From the IMG/VR virus record IMGVR_UViG_3300020020_000104, positions 1-37,663 of that record: 37,663 nt of DNA; one strand, 5' to 3'. A model generated the notes under the pieces. It was not told the DNA's origin and did not search any database. It saw only the letters and a list, made by a program, of their open reading frames with translations. This document shows positions 7,133 to 14,763 of the stretch, piece by piece. A program made the position numbers and the translations under genes. Positions within the stretch are counted from its first letter, which is position 1. The number at the start of each line of letters is the position of its first letter. The stretch comes from a virus.

Positions 7133-8156
7133 CGGTCCTTACCTTGTAGTTCTCGGCCAGTATCCATTTTACGTCGCTTCCGTCGTTCATGGCAATACAG
7201 GGTGTGCGAAACATGCAGTTCTGACAATTGAATTTGGTTGGGTTTGGATAGATGCGGATATTTGGATCCAGCATATCAAGTGCTTCGAGTCTGATGCGTT
7301 CGCCTTGGGTGCGAAGCTCTTCTGAGGACCTGTGGACTTGAGTACGCCGGAAATACTCGTTACCCTTGAGCCGGAAGGTCTCGAGTATATCCGCATATTC
7401 ATCGGGAATGTATTCGAACCGCTCCATCAGGGCCTGGAAGTACAGTTCGTAGCTCGTGTCCTGGCTCTTGCTCTTTGAGAAGTTCCCGTTCTTCAGAACA
7501 GTAGGCGGGCCAGGAACACCTTTGTACAGCTCGTTGTACACGACACCTTCAATAGGAATGCCGAGCATGAGCTGCAAAGCCCACGCGTACGATCCGCATT
7601 GCTCGTCTAGTTCCAGATGAGCTGTAGGATCCATACGTGCAGTCGTCTTATGATCCCAAATCCAGTAACGGCCTTTGAGGTCTTCCATGAGAGCATCGAC
7701 GCGACCCTGATAAACCGCGCCTTCGGCATACGTACCTTCGAGTCCTGGAATCGGTACCTCGAACTCGATCTCGACCATCTTTGGAATAAACTGATCCATG
7801 TTAGCTGACCAGTGGAAGTAGTGCTGGAGCATTCCGGTTCCGAGCTCAGTACGCTCGTTGAAGTCCTTCCGGAGCTCTTCATCCATGTCAGGCATCTCGG
7901 CAAGGTAGCGGGCCTTCTGCTCACGCTGACACTCCAGAAACGCTGCCACGGAAAGGGTCTTGCGTAGCTCTCGATCCCATTCCCACTGTAGAGGGTTATA
8001 CCAAGACTCCATGCCACGATGAATTGCAGTACCAAAGTCCAGTGGCTTAGGCACCGGACCTTTGATAACGTAGTTCTGACGGATCTTCGAACCAAGATCC
8101 CACGACCGGCGACATCGCTTGAATGCACCTCGATCGCTTGTCCGAATGATTTGCAA
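7098..8156 (-). CDS. PD-(D/E)XK nuclease of the Cas4/RecB type with an iron-sulfur cluster
   Basis: 352 residues. Seen: FGTAIHRGME (41-50) with H46, GRVDALMEDL (151-160) with D154, and IWDHKTT (166-172) giving the D-x-K catalytic pair, then QCGSYAWALQL (186-196), the QxxxY motif. Four cysteines, C15 near the N-terminus and C311, C314 and C320 near the C-terminus, match the 4Fe-4S cluster of Cas4 and AddB. Such phage enzymes act as 5'-3' exonucleases in recombination. It is first in its transcription unit: a shared-type phage promoter lies 25 nt upstream. Confidence 0.85.
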   Translation of the reverse strand: MQIIRTSDRGAFKRCRRSWDLGSKIRQNYVIKGPVPKPLDFGTAIHRGMESWYNPLQWEWDRELRKTLSVAAFLECQREQKARYLAEMPDMDEELRKDFNERTELGTGMLQHYFHWSANMDQFIPKMVEIEFEVPIPGLEGTYAEGAVYQGRVDALMEDLKGRYWIWDHKTTARMDPTAHLELDEQCGSYAWALQLMLGIPIEGVVYNELYKGVPGPPTVLKNGNFSKSKSQDTSYELYFQALMERFEYIPDEYADILETFRLKGNEYFRRTQVHRSSEELRTQGERIRLEALDMLDPNIRIYPNPTKFNCQNCMFRTPCIAMNDGSDVKWILAENYKVRTDDNDRPPVSPE

Positions 8157-8180
8157 TTGGTTCTCCCTCGTGTATACATA

Positions 8181-8219
8181 ATTATAATTGCTCTATCTGG
8201 ACCATTTCAAGAGGTCAAA
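8181..8219 (-). promoter_or_regulatory. Two-block phage promoter P1 (nuclease/replication unit)
   Basis: On the minus strand the block TTTGACCTCT begins 33 nt before a perfect TATAAT (8181-8186). Between them TTGAAA can serve as the -35 box with an 18-nt spacer. The first ATG downstream is 25 nt away (8156). The same layout occurs at seven other operon heads in the window. The site overlaps the last codons of the sigma-like gene. Confidence 0.7.
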
Positions 8220-8644
8220 TGAGATTTCCCGTGCGTATGGATCCATCTGCCATAGTCGGCAAGGTACAACTTAGCCTGGCCTTCGTTCAACATTAACAGG
8301 CGAGCGGCACCTCGGAGTCCCCAACCCTTATCCACTAAGTGCTGAACCATAAATCCGGCTAGAGCTCTTTCCTCTTCGTTCATACGAGTGCGTAGGTGCG
8401 GCTCGCCGATCTTCTTCCTGCTACGTTTCACGGTAGCTTTGGTATTCTGATACGACAGGTTCATGACCTCGGCCGTCTGACTATAGGTCAGGTTAGCCCC
8501 ATAATGTAGGATGAAGGCTTCTCTTTCCTTAGGGGACAAGATCGCCAAGTAACTGTTGACTACAGTCTCTCTTTGGTCGCGTTCTTCTTCTGGCAATCTG
8601 CCGTATTGAGGACCATAGTCGTGCGCATCAGAATACTCTACCAT
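8207..8644 (-). CDS. Sigma-70 region 4-like HTH regulator
   Basis: 145 residues. LSPKEREAFILHYGANLTYSQTAEVMNLS (36-64, given in two pieces: LSPKEREAFILHYG and YSQTAEVMNLS) followed by ATVKRSRKKI is the region 4 helix-turn-helix that reads the -35 box. No region 2 is present, so it is not a full sigma factor; a late activator or a sigma-like accessory protein is more likely. A second helical part (MVQHLVDKGWGLRGAARLL) may be another HTH. It starts after GTAGGAGCATA. Given the eight promoters with a special upstream block, this is a candidate for a protein that recognises them (inference). Confidence 0.7.
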   Translation of the reverse strand: MVEYSDAHDYGPQYGRLPEEERDQRETVVNSYLAILSPKEREAFILHYGANLTYSQTAEVMNLSYQNTKATVKRSRKKIGEPHLRTRMNEEERALAGFMVQHLVDKGWGLRGAARLLMLNEGQAKLYLADYGRWIHTHGKSHLTS

Positions 8645-8656
8645 TATGCTCCTACT

Positions 8657-8803
8657 TCACATCCGCAGCCAGCGACCCTCGGCCGCTTTGTGTCTTGCTA
8701 CCTTCTTACTGAATGCAAGGTAAGGCTTGCCCTCTTGTCCGTAGTCATCAACGACGAAGGCAATCCACACTCCTAACACTCGAACCGAAACAACCCTTGG
8801 CAC
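8657..8803 (-). CDS. Small unknown protein, 48 residues
   Basis: A short frame from GTG 8803 to TGA 8657, supported by an excellent ribosome site (AAGGAGGT three bases ahead) and by tight packing between the Rpf-like gene (stop 8813) and the sigma-like gene (ATG 8644). The product starts VPRVVSVRVLGVWIAF and ends in a basic HKAAEGRWLRM. Hydrophobic N-terminal half, basic C-terminal half. No family recognised. Confidence 0.6.
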   Translation of the reverse strand: MPRVVSVRVLGVWIAFVVDDYGQEGKPYLAFSKKVARHKAAEGRWLRM

Positions 8804-8812
8804 TAGACCTCC

Positions 8813-9319
8813 TTAGTTAAGAAACCGTCCGCAAGTTGGCCACGGACTCGAACCCCTGGAAGCATATAGCAGTCGAGCTCGTAGGTCTTGCTCACTCCGA
8901 TCAGCCTCGATAGGATCTCCACTACCTCCGACTCCTTGCCAGGTTCGCAAGTCAAATTGATAGAGACCGCGGTACCACCCCTGAGGACTAATCGCCCTCG
9001 GGTTGTCAGTTGACTCACACATTCGGAGTCGATACCACTGCTCTTCGGTAGGTTGTCCTGCACTGGGCACCACCGCCCTTTGTCTCGATTGAACCACAGG
9101 AGGATCGATCACTGGTGGAGGTATGTATACTGGTATCTCTGGTAGTAGGTCGTACAAAGCATTGTCAACATAGTCGATTGGTTGAAACACTTCGTGCTGG
9201 ATGAAACTGTCTGAGTCAAACAGGATCGTAGCGTTACTGACAGCTTGCACATCCTCCTGTGGGATCAATGCTCCACAAAGGACCGTGCTGACGGTAGCGA
9301 GTGCGATGAGTTTGGTCAC
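8813..9319 (-). CDS. Secreted Rpf-like muralytic protein
   Basis: 168 residues from GTG 9319, which overlaps the helicase TAG by one base. The N-terminus LIALATVSTVLCGALI (4-19) is a signal peptide or signal anchor. Then comes a Pro-rich linker (VYIPPPVIDPPVV). The C-terminal domain, about 93-168, is a resuscitation-promoting-factor fold: WYRLRMCESTDN with the Cys and catalytic Glu, GWYRGLYQFDLRTWQGVGG, and SSPWPTCGRF with the second Cys. Rpf domains cleave peptidoglycan glycan strands and are typical of Actinobacteria. Position in the early arm, away from the endolysin, is unusual; a role in the host envelope during infection is inference. Confidence 0.85.
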   Translation of the reverse strand: MTKLIALATVSTVLCGALIPQEDVQAVSNATILFDSDSFIQHEVFQPIDYVDNALYDLLPEIPVYIPPPVIDPPVVQSRQRAVVPSAGQPTEEQWYRLRMCESTDNPRAISPQGWYRGLYQFDLRTWQGVGGSGDPIEADRSEQDLRARLLYASRGSSPWPTCGRFLN

Positions 9320-10746
9320 TACTTATCTCCTAGCAGTTGTTTAATAAAGGACCACTTCAGGTCTATTTGTTGTTTCCTCCCTAGGTCGATGGTGTTTCGG
9401 GCCATGATGTCGATGATTCGAACACTATTCTTCTGGCCGTGGCGATGGAGTCGGTCTTCAGCTTGAACGTTCTCACTAGGCGACCATGAACGGTCAAGGA
9501 ATATGACTGTACTGGCTGTGAATAGGTCCAAACCAATACCACCAGCTTTGATCGTACCCGCAAAGACACCGATCTCGCCGGCAAGAAATCCGCGTACAAT
9601 ACGTGTACGTTCTGAGTCAGAGGTAGCACCCGTATATAGGGCGTGGTTGATTCCTGCCTTCTCGAGTCGCTTTCCGAGGAGCTTGATGGCTTGGGAGAAC
9701 TGGGAGTAGACCACCACTTGTTCCCCCGCTTCGACATGTTCGAGGATGATTTCCTCCGCCGCCTCGAACTTCGATGACGGTTCCGATAGGATGACCCTGC
9801 CGAGTCCATGCTCCTCCTCTTCGTCGTTGTCGTATACCACTTCGGCATACGCAAGTGCGAACTGTTGTAGTCTAACTAACCTGGCGATCACAACTGGCGC
9901 GACGAGGGGCTTATCACCCTGCGCTCCAACCCATGACACGAAGTCCCTCTTCATGTCATTGTAGGCCTTACGTTGAACGGGTGTGAGGTCAACCCAGTAC
10001 TGCTCGTACATCTTATCGGGTAGCCAAGGCATGACACCGTTAGGATGGTGTTCGCAGCATGGCTCCTTCTTCAAGTGCCGAACCGTGAATGGCTCCAAGA
10101 TGGCCAATAGTTCTTCGATGTTCTGGGGACGCTTGTTGATATGGTAGCCTTCTGGATACTTGATATCGTACGTGATGTACCTCTTGTAGTACGACCAGTA
10201 GCTTCGGAAGACTGAAGGCCAGAGCCAATTAAGTACTGACCAGTATTGCTCGACATTCGTAGTGATCGGGGTACCACTCATAGCTGTCCTAAAGGTAGGC
10301 TTGAACTTCTTGATAGCCTGAGTCACTTGTGCCTTACGGTTCTGCATCTTCTGACACTCGTCAGCGATGATATGATACCATGGCACGTCTCGTAGACTCT
10401 GGTGTTCGAGTCTGATTCCTTCCCAATGGGCAATAAAGATGCCTCCTTGCTTAGACTGGGCAGCCTTTACGAACGCGCCTCTCGCCTTGGCGTCCATGAT
10501 AACGATCGGCACCTCAGGACACAGTTCACTGAAGTGCTTGTACCAGGTAGCTTCGACCCCTGCCTTGTTACAGACGACGAGAGTCTTGACTGTGATATTA
10601 CCTTGACGTCGGAAGTAGTCGAGAGCGACCGCTTCATAGGTCTTACCTGTCCCCATCTCGTTGGTGATAAGAACTGAGGCAGACGAGAACAGTTTGTCGA
10701 TGTCTTCTTGTTGGAACTCATACAAGTCACTTCGTAAGAGTGACAT
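9319..10746 (-). CDS. SNF2-type DEAD/H helicase
   Basis: 475 residues from ATG 10746, preceded by GGAAGGAG. Motif I NEMGTGKT (29-36), motif II DECQ (129-132), motif III MSGTPIT, and motifs V-VI AGGIGLD and QAEDRLHRHGQ near the C-terminus. This is the SWI2/SNF2 (SSL2-like) helicase often found in phage replication modules; DECQ replaces the more common DEAH. It probably remodels or unwinds DNA during replication or recombination. A His/Cys-containing insert (EPCCEHHPNG) is seen in the middle. The upstream small gene overlaps it by 20 nt. Confidence 0.9.
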   Translation of the reverse strand: MSLLRSDLYEFQQEDIDKLFSSASVLITNEMGTGKTYEAVALDYFRRQGNITVKTLVVCNKAGVEATWYKHFSELCPEVPIVIMDAKARGAFVKAAQSKQGGIFIAHWEGIRLEHQSLRDVPWYHIIADECQKMQNRKAQVTQAIKKFKPTFRTAMSGTPITTNVEQYWSVLNWLWPSVFRSYWSYYKRYITYDIKYPEGYHINKRPQNIEELLAILEPFTVRHLKKEPCCEHHPNGVMPWLPDKMYEQYWVDLTPVQRKAYNDMKRDFVSWVGAQGDKPLVAPVVIARLVRLQQFALAYAEVVYDNDEEEEHGLGRVILSEPSSKFEAAEEIILEHVEAGEQVVVYSQFSQAIKLLGKRLEKAGINHALYTGATSDSERTRIVRGFLAGEIGVFAGTIKAGGIGLDLFTASTVIFLDRSWSPSENVQAEDRLHRHGQKNSVRIIDIMARNTIDLGRKQQIDLKWSFIKQLLGDK

Positions 10747-10954
10747 CAACAAGCTCCTTCCCTCTAGTAAACAAGACGCCCTTGGCGATATCAATCAGGG
10801 AGTCGTAGTTGGCGAAAGGCAGGTCCCACGTATAGACGGGGATCCACTTCTTCTCGTTCCACCTTACTATAGTTCCCCACCACTTGGTGTCAGTTTCTCG
10901 TGTAGCATCGAGGCTGAACTTAGTACCTCGAACACTACCTAGCCCAATCAGCAC
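10727..10954 (-). CDS. Small unknown protein, 75 residues
   Basis: Starts at GTG 10954 with GGAG seven bases ahead, inside the end of the zinc-binding gene (20-nt overlap), and ends inside the helicase start region. Trp-rich and basic middle (KWWGTIVRWNEKKWIPVYTW). No family is recognised. The compact overlaps on both sides support a real gene translated with its neighbours. Confidence 0.6.
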   Translation of the reverse strand: MLIGLGSVRGTKFSLDATRETDTKWWGTIVRWNEKKWIPVYTWDLPFANYDSLIDIAKGVLFTRGKELVDVTLTK

Positions 10955-11345
10955 GTGTGTACTCCTCTACTGGTGCGAGATAGTCTCGGTTGCAAATCTC
11001 GAAGTGCTGAACGTCTATGCCAGGAAATCCTCCTGCAAGACATTCCCACAAACGCATAGCCACTTCCGGATCCACCCGTCCTTCGAGTTGAACTCGTACG
11101 AGCACCCGATTGTCTTCCAGCTCAGGTGCCTCCTGCATGTTCTGCACCATAGAGTAGGCTCCTTCGTCCACGGTCTCTCGATCGGTACACGGACATGTAC
11201 ATCTCGGTCGAAGTGTTCGAAGGAAGAAGTCGTCATCGACGTCTGCTTCGCACTCATCTTCCCACTCTCTGATGGAGCAGCGCTCGTGGTGTCCCAACTG
11301 ACACTGTCTGCACCATCCTGTTGATGTGAAGTCAACCTTTACCAC
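10935..11345 (-). CDS. Cys-rich, probably zinc-binding protein
   Basis: 136 residues from GTG 11345 (AGGAG five bases ahead). The N-terminal half has CRQCQLGHHERC (12-23) and, further on, CTCPC, a treble-clef or zinc-ribbon-like set of ligands. The second half (NRVLVRVQLEGRVDPEVAMR) looks like an alpha/beta fold. Function unknown; similar small zinc proteins are common in early arms of actinobacteriophages. It overlaps small genes on both sides. Confidence 0.6.
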   Translation of the reverse strand: MVKVDFTSTGWCRQCQLGHHERCSIREWEDECEADVDDDFFLRTLRPRCTCPCTDRETVDEGAYSMVQNMQEAPELEDNRVLVRVQLEGRVDPEVAMRLWECLAGGFPGIDVQHFEICNRDYLAPVEEYTRADWAR

Positions 11346-11476
11346 CTCGACTCCTGTTCCTCGGGTGTTGCCTCTGCTACGGCCTTCAGTTTCTGTACGA
11401 AGTCAACGTTCTCGCTCTCGTTGTATACGTTGACTAGGCGATCTGCTAGCCAGTTCAGAAACTCTTTGTCAGGCAT
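11339..11476 (-). CDS. Small acidic helical protein, 45 residues
   Basis: From ATG 11476 to TAA 11339, with an ideal ribosome site (AGGAGG five bases before the start). The sequence MPDKEFLNWLADRLV continues as one amphipathic helix with an acidic tail (ATPEEQESRW). It overlaps the upstream HTH gene by 8 nt and the downstream zinc-binding gene by 7 nt, as expected for a coupled operon. No function can be named. Confidence 0.6.
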   Translation of the reverse strand: MPDKEFLNWLADRLVNVYNESENVDFVQKLKAVAEATPEEQESRW

Positions 11477-11711
11477 TCTTCCTCCTGTTCAGTATCTCGT
11501 CTGTGTCTGCCACGTCGATAACCTTACGACCACAGATACAAATCTCCAACTTCAGAACGTTGTTCCGAATGTAGTAGTAGATGATCTGTGGTGTCAACCC
11601 TCTCAGTCTGGCATACTCGCGTGGTGTTAGTTTGCCAACTGTCTCTGCTTGGTCTTCTAGTTCAAGACGCTCGAGGTCCTCTTCACCGTCGATGTCTGGA
11701 AACTCATCCAC
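11469..11711 (-). CDS. Small HTH protein of the PQxxYxY family
   Basis: 80 residues from GTG 11711 with GAGGAGGT five bases ahead. After an acidic leader (VDEFPDIDGEEDLERLELED) comes LTPREYARLRGLTPQIIYYY, then IRNN and a strand with CICGRKVIDVADTDEIL. The layout resembles MerR/excisionase-type DNA-binding domains that choose a helix, a wing, then an Asp-rich end. Proteins at 16549-16986 and 18801-19124, and less clearly 23098-23379, share this layout. It overlaps the end of the SWIM gene by 8 nt. Confidence 0.65.
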   Translation of the reverse strand: MDEFPDIDGEEDLERLELEDQAETVGKLTPREYARLRGLTPQIIYYYIRNNVLKLEICICGRKVIDVADTDEILNRRKNA

Positions 11712-11898
11712 TCGACACCTCCTCAAGATGTTTGCACCAGTTACGATACTGGAAGCCCTCGCACGAACACCAAACCTTTCCATCATCGAACAGTATAGCG
11801 ATGTGCATCTCGTCCTCTCGAGACGTCGAACGGAATCGCCATACAGAACCTTTGCCCATGAAGTAGGTGTTCTCTTCCATAGGCACAATGATCTTCAT
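11704..11898 (-). CDS. SWIM-type zinc finger protein
   Basis: 64 residues from ATG 11898 (AGGAGAA nine bases ahead or closer). C44, C46, C55 and H57 in WCSCEGFQYRNWCKHL form the CxCx8CxH pattern of SWIM domains, which bind DNA or protein partners. The N-terminal half is a small beta structure (GSVWRFRS, MHIAILFDDG). It is first in a tight series of small genes running to the helicase; a weak promoter is possible in the 108-bp gap upstream. Confidence 0.75.
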   Translation of the reverse strand: MKIIVPMEENTYFMGKGSVWRFRSTSREDEMHIAILFDDGKVWCSCEGFQYRNWCKHLEEVSSG

Positions 11899-11982
11899 CG
11901 AGGTTCTCCTATTTAGTCTCTTTAACGTCTAACCAAGAGAGACTCGTATTAGATCGAAGTGAACGCGCTGAGCAACGTAGTA

Positions 11983-12013
11983 CTATAGCTCAGATGTCAA
12001 ATTGGTCTAATGC
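11983..12013 (-). promoter_or_regulatory. Possible promoter with a degenerate copy of the shared upstream block
   Basis: In the gap before the SWIM gene the minus strand reads TTTGACATCT (11992-12001), close to the shared block TTTGACCTCT. No TATAAT is found at the usual distance. A TATAGT (11983-11988) lies 17 nt after TTAGAC, which could be a separate weak promoter. It may instead be a protein-binding site without promoter activity. Confidence 0.3.
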
Positions 12014-12126
12014 GAATCTCTATCGTTGACTGGTGGATAGTAGCTGCTCACTCGTTTCATGATCTGCCCGAGGATCAAACAGAGAATGAATATAACGACA
12101 GGTACGATTATAAACCACTTCCACAT
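12007..12126 (-). CDS. Single-span membrane miniprotein, 39 residues
   Basis: From ATG 12126 (TGATG overlap with the zinc-ribbon gene; GGAGG five bases ahead) to TAG 12007. MWKWFIIVPVVIFILCLILG is one membrane helix, followed by a basic and polar tail (QIMKRVSSYYPP). Positive charges after the helix suggest the C-terminus faces the cytoplasm. Size and topology would fit a holin-like, exclusion or membrane-tethering peptide; nothing in the sequence decides between them. Confidence 0.65.
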   Translation of the reverse strand: MWKWFIIVPVVIFILCLILGQIMKRVSSYYPPVNDRDSH

Positions 12127-12473
12127 CATGGCCTCCGAATTTCAGGAACATCGTTGGTGATTGCCTTGCCGTACTCTGGATCTTCTGGGTCTCGATCGAG
12201 ACCGAACAAGTGAGCTGTCTGATTGATCTCTCGATCAGCAGCATTCTTAGCCCAATCAGGCAGAGCGAACTGCTTCGGATCACTCGTGTTGTGTTCTGGT
12301 ATCGAGCCGTCGCGATTGATCTGAACAGCCCAACCAGTATTGAACCAGCTGCAGTCTTCGTTCATGCAGTGGTACGTTTCAACCCTGGCACCTCGTTCGA
12401 TGACCGATGTACCCTTGAGCTCGCCAGGCTGGTCACACTTCGGACAACGCTTTGCATCTTCGTACTTTGTCAT
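12126..12473 (-). CDS. Zinc-ribbon protein of unknown function
   Basis: 115 residues. CPKC (10-13) and CMNEDC (36-41) form a zinc ribbon at the N-terminus; the rest is polar and acidic (LFGLDRDPEDPEYGKAI). The start overlaps the upstream winged-helix gene as ATGA. No partner or function can be named. Confidence 0.65.
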   Translation of the reverse strand: MTKYEDAKRCPKCDQPGELKGTSVIERGARVETYHCMNEDCSWFNTGWAVQINRDGSIPEHNTSDPKQFALPDWAKNAADREINQTAHLFGLDRDPEDPEYGKAITNDVPEIRRP

Positions 12474-12940
12474 GCCACTAGTCCCCTTGCTTCGAGAATG
12501 TCCATACGTTCCCGTAGCATCTCGATCTCGTCTTCCAGTTCCAGAACACGGGTGTTGATGTCCTTCAACCGTTGCTCTTGTGCCCGCTCGGCTTCGAAGC
12601 GTTGGTTGCTCCGCGAGTCGAGATGTTGCACTGTGCGATAGAGCAGTTCGGTATCAGGCTTGGTTCGAATCATCCACCGAGAAACAGATCCACCGCCACC
12701 CCTCTTGAGCATTTCCAAACAACCAGCTGCACGCAACAGCGTAGTGATCTTGGTGTAGTAAGGATTCGACAGACCGAGATCATCGGTGATGACCTTCGTC
12801 AGCGAACCTTCCCAGATGCGAATCGGTCCGTCGCCAGAGTCTTCGACGAAGCTCTGCTCGTACAAGTAGTCCCAAGTTCTGGTTGCGTGCTCGAAGATAG
12901 CTGGCGGAGCATCGTGTCTATCCGGTGCTTGCTGGCTCAC
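12470..12940 (-). CDS. Winged-helix protein with C-terminal coiled coil
   Basis: 156 residues from GTG 12940 (GGAAGGA ahead). Residues about 40-95 look like a winged helix (WEGSLTKVITDDLGLSNPYY, then a GGGG turn and SRWMIRT as the wing). From about 105 to the end a charged heptad pattern (NTRVLELEDEIEMLRERMDI) predicts a dimeric coiled coil. A small transcription regulator is likely. It is second in the unit controlled by promoter P2. Confidence 0.65.
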   Translation of the reverse strand: MSQQAPDRHDAPPAIFEHATRTWDYLYEQSFVEDSGDGPIRIWEGSLTKVITDDLGLSNPYYTKITTLLRAAGCLEMLKRGGGGSVSRWMIRTKPDTELLYRTVQHLDSRSNQRFEAERAQEQRLKDINTRVLELEDEIEMLRERMDILEARGLVA

Positions 12941-13154
12941 AGTTCATTCCTTCCCATAGTTTGCGTCGGATGTTGATTGCGTCGAGCAGGATCACTTTCG
13001 ACCCATGCGCAACGAGCGTAAGCTCTTCCACCGTGGAAATGCTTGGATCATTCTCGATGGTTTGTGTAGCATTGCCAGCATCTTCGATCCACCAATCAAG
13101 GATGTCACGAAGGTACTCTGCTTCACGTTCCTCCAAGTTTAGACGTATTGTCAC
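12918..13154 (-). CDS. Small helical protein, 78 residues
   Basis: From GTG 13154, with GGGAG six bases ahead, and 44 nt behind promoter P2. Helical and acidic N-terminal part (LEEREAEYLRDILDWWIEDAG, shortened) and a basic helix near the end (INIRRKLWEG). It overlaps the winged-helix gene by 23 nt. No family recognised. Confidence 0.55.
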   Translation of the reverse strand: MTIRLNLEEREAEYLRDILDWWIEDAGNATQTIENDPSISTVEELTLVAHGSKVILLDAINIRRKLWEGMNCEPASTG

Positions 13155-13197
13155 TAGCGACTCCCGTTTGATTTGGGGAAATATCTCACTTTAGCTA

Positions 13198-13236
13198 ATT
13201 ATATATTGTCTTCTATGACCAAAGCAAGAGGGCAAA
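13198..13236 (-). promoter_or_regulatory. Two-block phage promoter P2
   Basis: TTTGCCCTCT (13227-13236) is followed, with its first base 33 nt before the first base of the hexamer, by TATAAT (13198-13203) on the minus strand. A TTGCTT box lies 18 nt before TATAAT. It precedes the small helical, winged-helix and zinc-ribbon genes. Confidence 0.7.
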
Positions 13237-13245
13237 TTAGTTTCT

Positions 13246-13527
13246 TTAGTCCCGAGGTCCAGAAGTAGCGACGAGTGGGATGTTCTTTGTGACCTCGATG
13301 ATCATGCCCAGGAGATCGTCCTTCGCTGTCGCAATCGAACCGTAGTTACCCATCTTGACGAAGTTCGGCTTGTCCCCAAAGGAGATGTTCAACCAGACAA
13401 CGATGGCCCACATTTCGACTTCGTTGCCTTCCTCATCCTTCATTTGTTCGACTGAAATGAACTGGACGCTCTCCATCGGAACGACGATCGTCCTCTCCAT
13501 GTTCATTACCCAACTACGACTGCTCAT
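13246..13527 (-). CDS. Unknown protein, 93 residues
   Basis: Starts at ATG 13527, with GAGGTC eight bases ahead inside the previous gene; ATG 13506 and 13500 are other in-frame choices. Beta-rich pattern (RTIVVPMESVQFISVEQM, MWAIVVWLNISF) with a final helix (TAKDDLLGMIIEVTK). No family recognised. It is the last gene of its series; P2 begins just downstream of its stop. Confidence 0.55.
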   Translation of the reverse strand: MSSRSWVMNMERTIVVPMESVQFISVEQMKDEEGNEVEMWAIVVWLNISFGDKPNFVKMGNYGSIATAKDDLLGMIIEVTKNIPLVATSGPRD

Positions 13528-13744
13528 CTTGTTTGACCTCGACTCTCGATGCCTGCCACGAGCTCCAGTGCCCAGTGACTACGGCGTAGACGGAAACGAA
13601 TACCAGGAACACAACTGATTGTGACCAGAAGATCATGATCGGGAAAGCAGCAACAAACCAGATCACTGTGAGCCAGCCATGGAGCTTCCGCATGAATATG
13701 GGGTCACCCTGTATGCTGGCCCACAATGACCTGGAAATGTTCAC
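13514..13744 (-). CDS. Small membrane protein, two spans
   Basis: 76 residues from GTG 13744 (GTGA overlap with the glycosidase stop). Two hydrophobic segments are seen: WLTVIWFVAAFPIMIFW (about 24-40) and VVFLVFVSVYAVVTG (about 44-58). Both termini are polar. It could be an exclusion or holin-like protein; there is no family evidence. Confidence 0.6.
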   Translation of the reverse strand: MNISRSLWASIQGDPIFMRKLHGWLTVIWFVAAFPIMIFWSQSVVFLVFVSVYAVVTGHWSSWQASRVEVKQDEQS

Positions 13745-14754
13745 GGGCGTGCCGCTAGAGCCTTGAGGGTCTCTAGGTCAGGCATGTCACGCTGAGAGCC
13801 CCAGCAGTACCAAACGGACTCACCAGGAATCTTCGCAGCCTCGTTCAAGAGGTACGGCCAGGCTCGTGCATGCTCCTTGACCAGCTTGCCGTCCTTCATG
13901 CCGTGCATGTAGGTCTCGGTCCAGAGGAAGGGCTTCGGAGTCCGTGCTCGTACCCAACGAAGGACATCGAGCAACTTCTCCACGTGCTGCTCAGGTGTTC
14001 CAGGAGGCAGATCGTAGTTGGGTCGAAGATCGATTCCACCATCGCAGGCAACGAAGTCGAACGTTGGACAACGTGACATGAACGTCTCGATCATGGCAAG
14101 GTCGCGTGCATCGAGCGTGCCCTTGGTCTGTCCAGCAGGAGTGTTCCAAGAGGACATCCCTACGTAAGGACCTCCAACTTGGATCCCAGGAACAGCCGCA
14201 CGCAACTTCGGAGCCGCCATGTTCCACAGGTCACCGTAGTGATTCTCTGCCCAACGATTACGGTTGAGATCCCAGAAGCCGTTCGGGTACACACCTCGGC
14301 ACTCAGACCAGATGATGGCACGCTTCGGCTTAGGGTTCGCACGAGAGGCAAGCATCGCCCAGTGGTCAGTCAATCGACCCCACGTGGAAGGCATCGGACC
14401 CATCTCGTCCCATGGATCGCCATTGGCCTTTGCCCAGCCTGGAGCTTTCGCCAACAGCATCAAGTCGGGAGCTCTCCACGTCCAGTAGTTGTCGAACGTG
14501 TTGATGTCCTCAGTGATGCCCCACGCTAGAACGTGACTTGCGAATGACTTCGAGGCGTCCTTGAGAGCCTTGGCTTCCTCGAACGTCAAAGGAGCACCCC
14601 AGTTCGTCGCCTCCTTCGGGGTGCACCACGTCGTACCAAACTTCGCTGTACCTGTAGTAGGTTGAGGCGGTACAGGGGGCTCCGTTTCTAGCTCGTCGGC
14701 GATCTCATTGAGGCGGTTGCCCATTGTGCGCAACTCCTCAGGGATAGTTACCAT
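13741..14754 (-). CDS. TIM-barrel glycoside hydrolase-like protein (clan GH-A type)
   Basis: 337 residues from ATG 14754 (AAGGAG ahead). A short coiled-coil leader (1-25), a Pro/Thr linker (26-35), then a domain with features of GH39-like clan A glycosidases: WSECRG with E151 after a beta strand (place of the acid/base) and PFLWTETYM with E280 (place of the nucleophile), with aromatic patches FDNYWTWRAPD and WYCWGSQRDM. No signal peptide is seen. It may cut a host surface or storage glycan, or be a virion-bound enzyme, though it lies in the early arm beside DNA ligase. Family assignment is by pattern only. Confidence 0.6.
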   Translation of the reverse strand: MVTIPEELRTMGNRLNEIADELETEPPVPPQPTTGTAKFGTTWCTPKEATNWGAPLTFEEAKALKDASKSFASHVLAWGITEDINTFDNYWTWRAPDLMLLAKAPGWAKANGDPWDEMGPMPSTWGRLTDHWAMLASRANPKPKRAIIWSECRGVYPNGFWDLNRNRWAENHYGDLWNMAAPKLRAAVPGIQVGGPYVGMSSWNTPAGQTKGTLDARDLAMIETFMSRCPTFDFVACDGGIDLRPNYDLPPGTPEQHVEKLLDVLRWVRARTPKPFLWTETYMHGMKDGKLVKEHARAWPYLLNEAAKIPGESVWYCWGSQRDMPDLETLKALAARP

Positions 14755-14763
14755 GTCGTCTCC

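Noticed and set aside
8845-8900. GGGGTTCGAGTCC on the minus strand, like a tRNA T-loop
   Set aside because: It is part of the Rpf domain codons (SRGSSPW). The T-stem pairs poorly, and no acceptor or anticodon stem fits around it.
11963-12001. A ninth full two-block promoter
   Set aside because: TTTGACATCT matches the block, but the sequence at the -10 distance is GC-rich. Only a weak site is reported.
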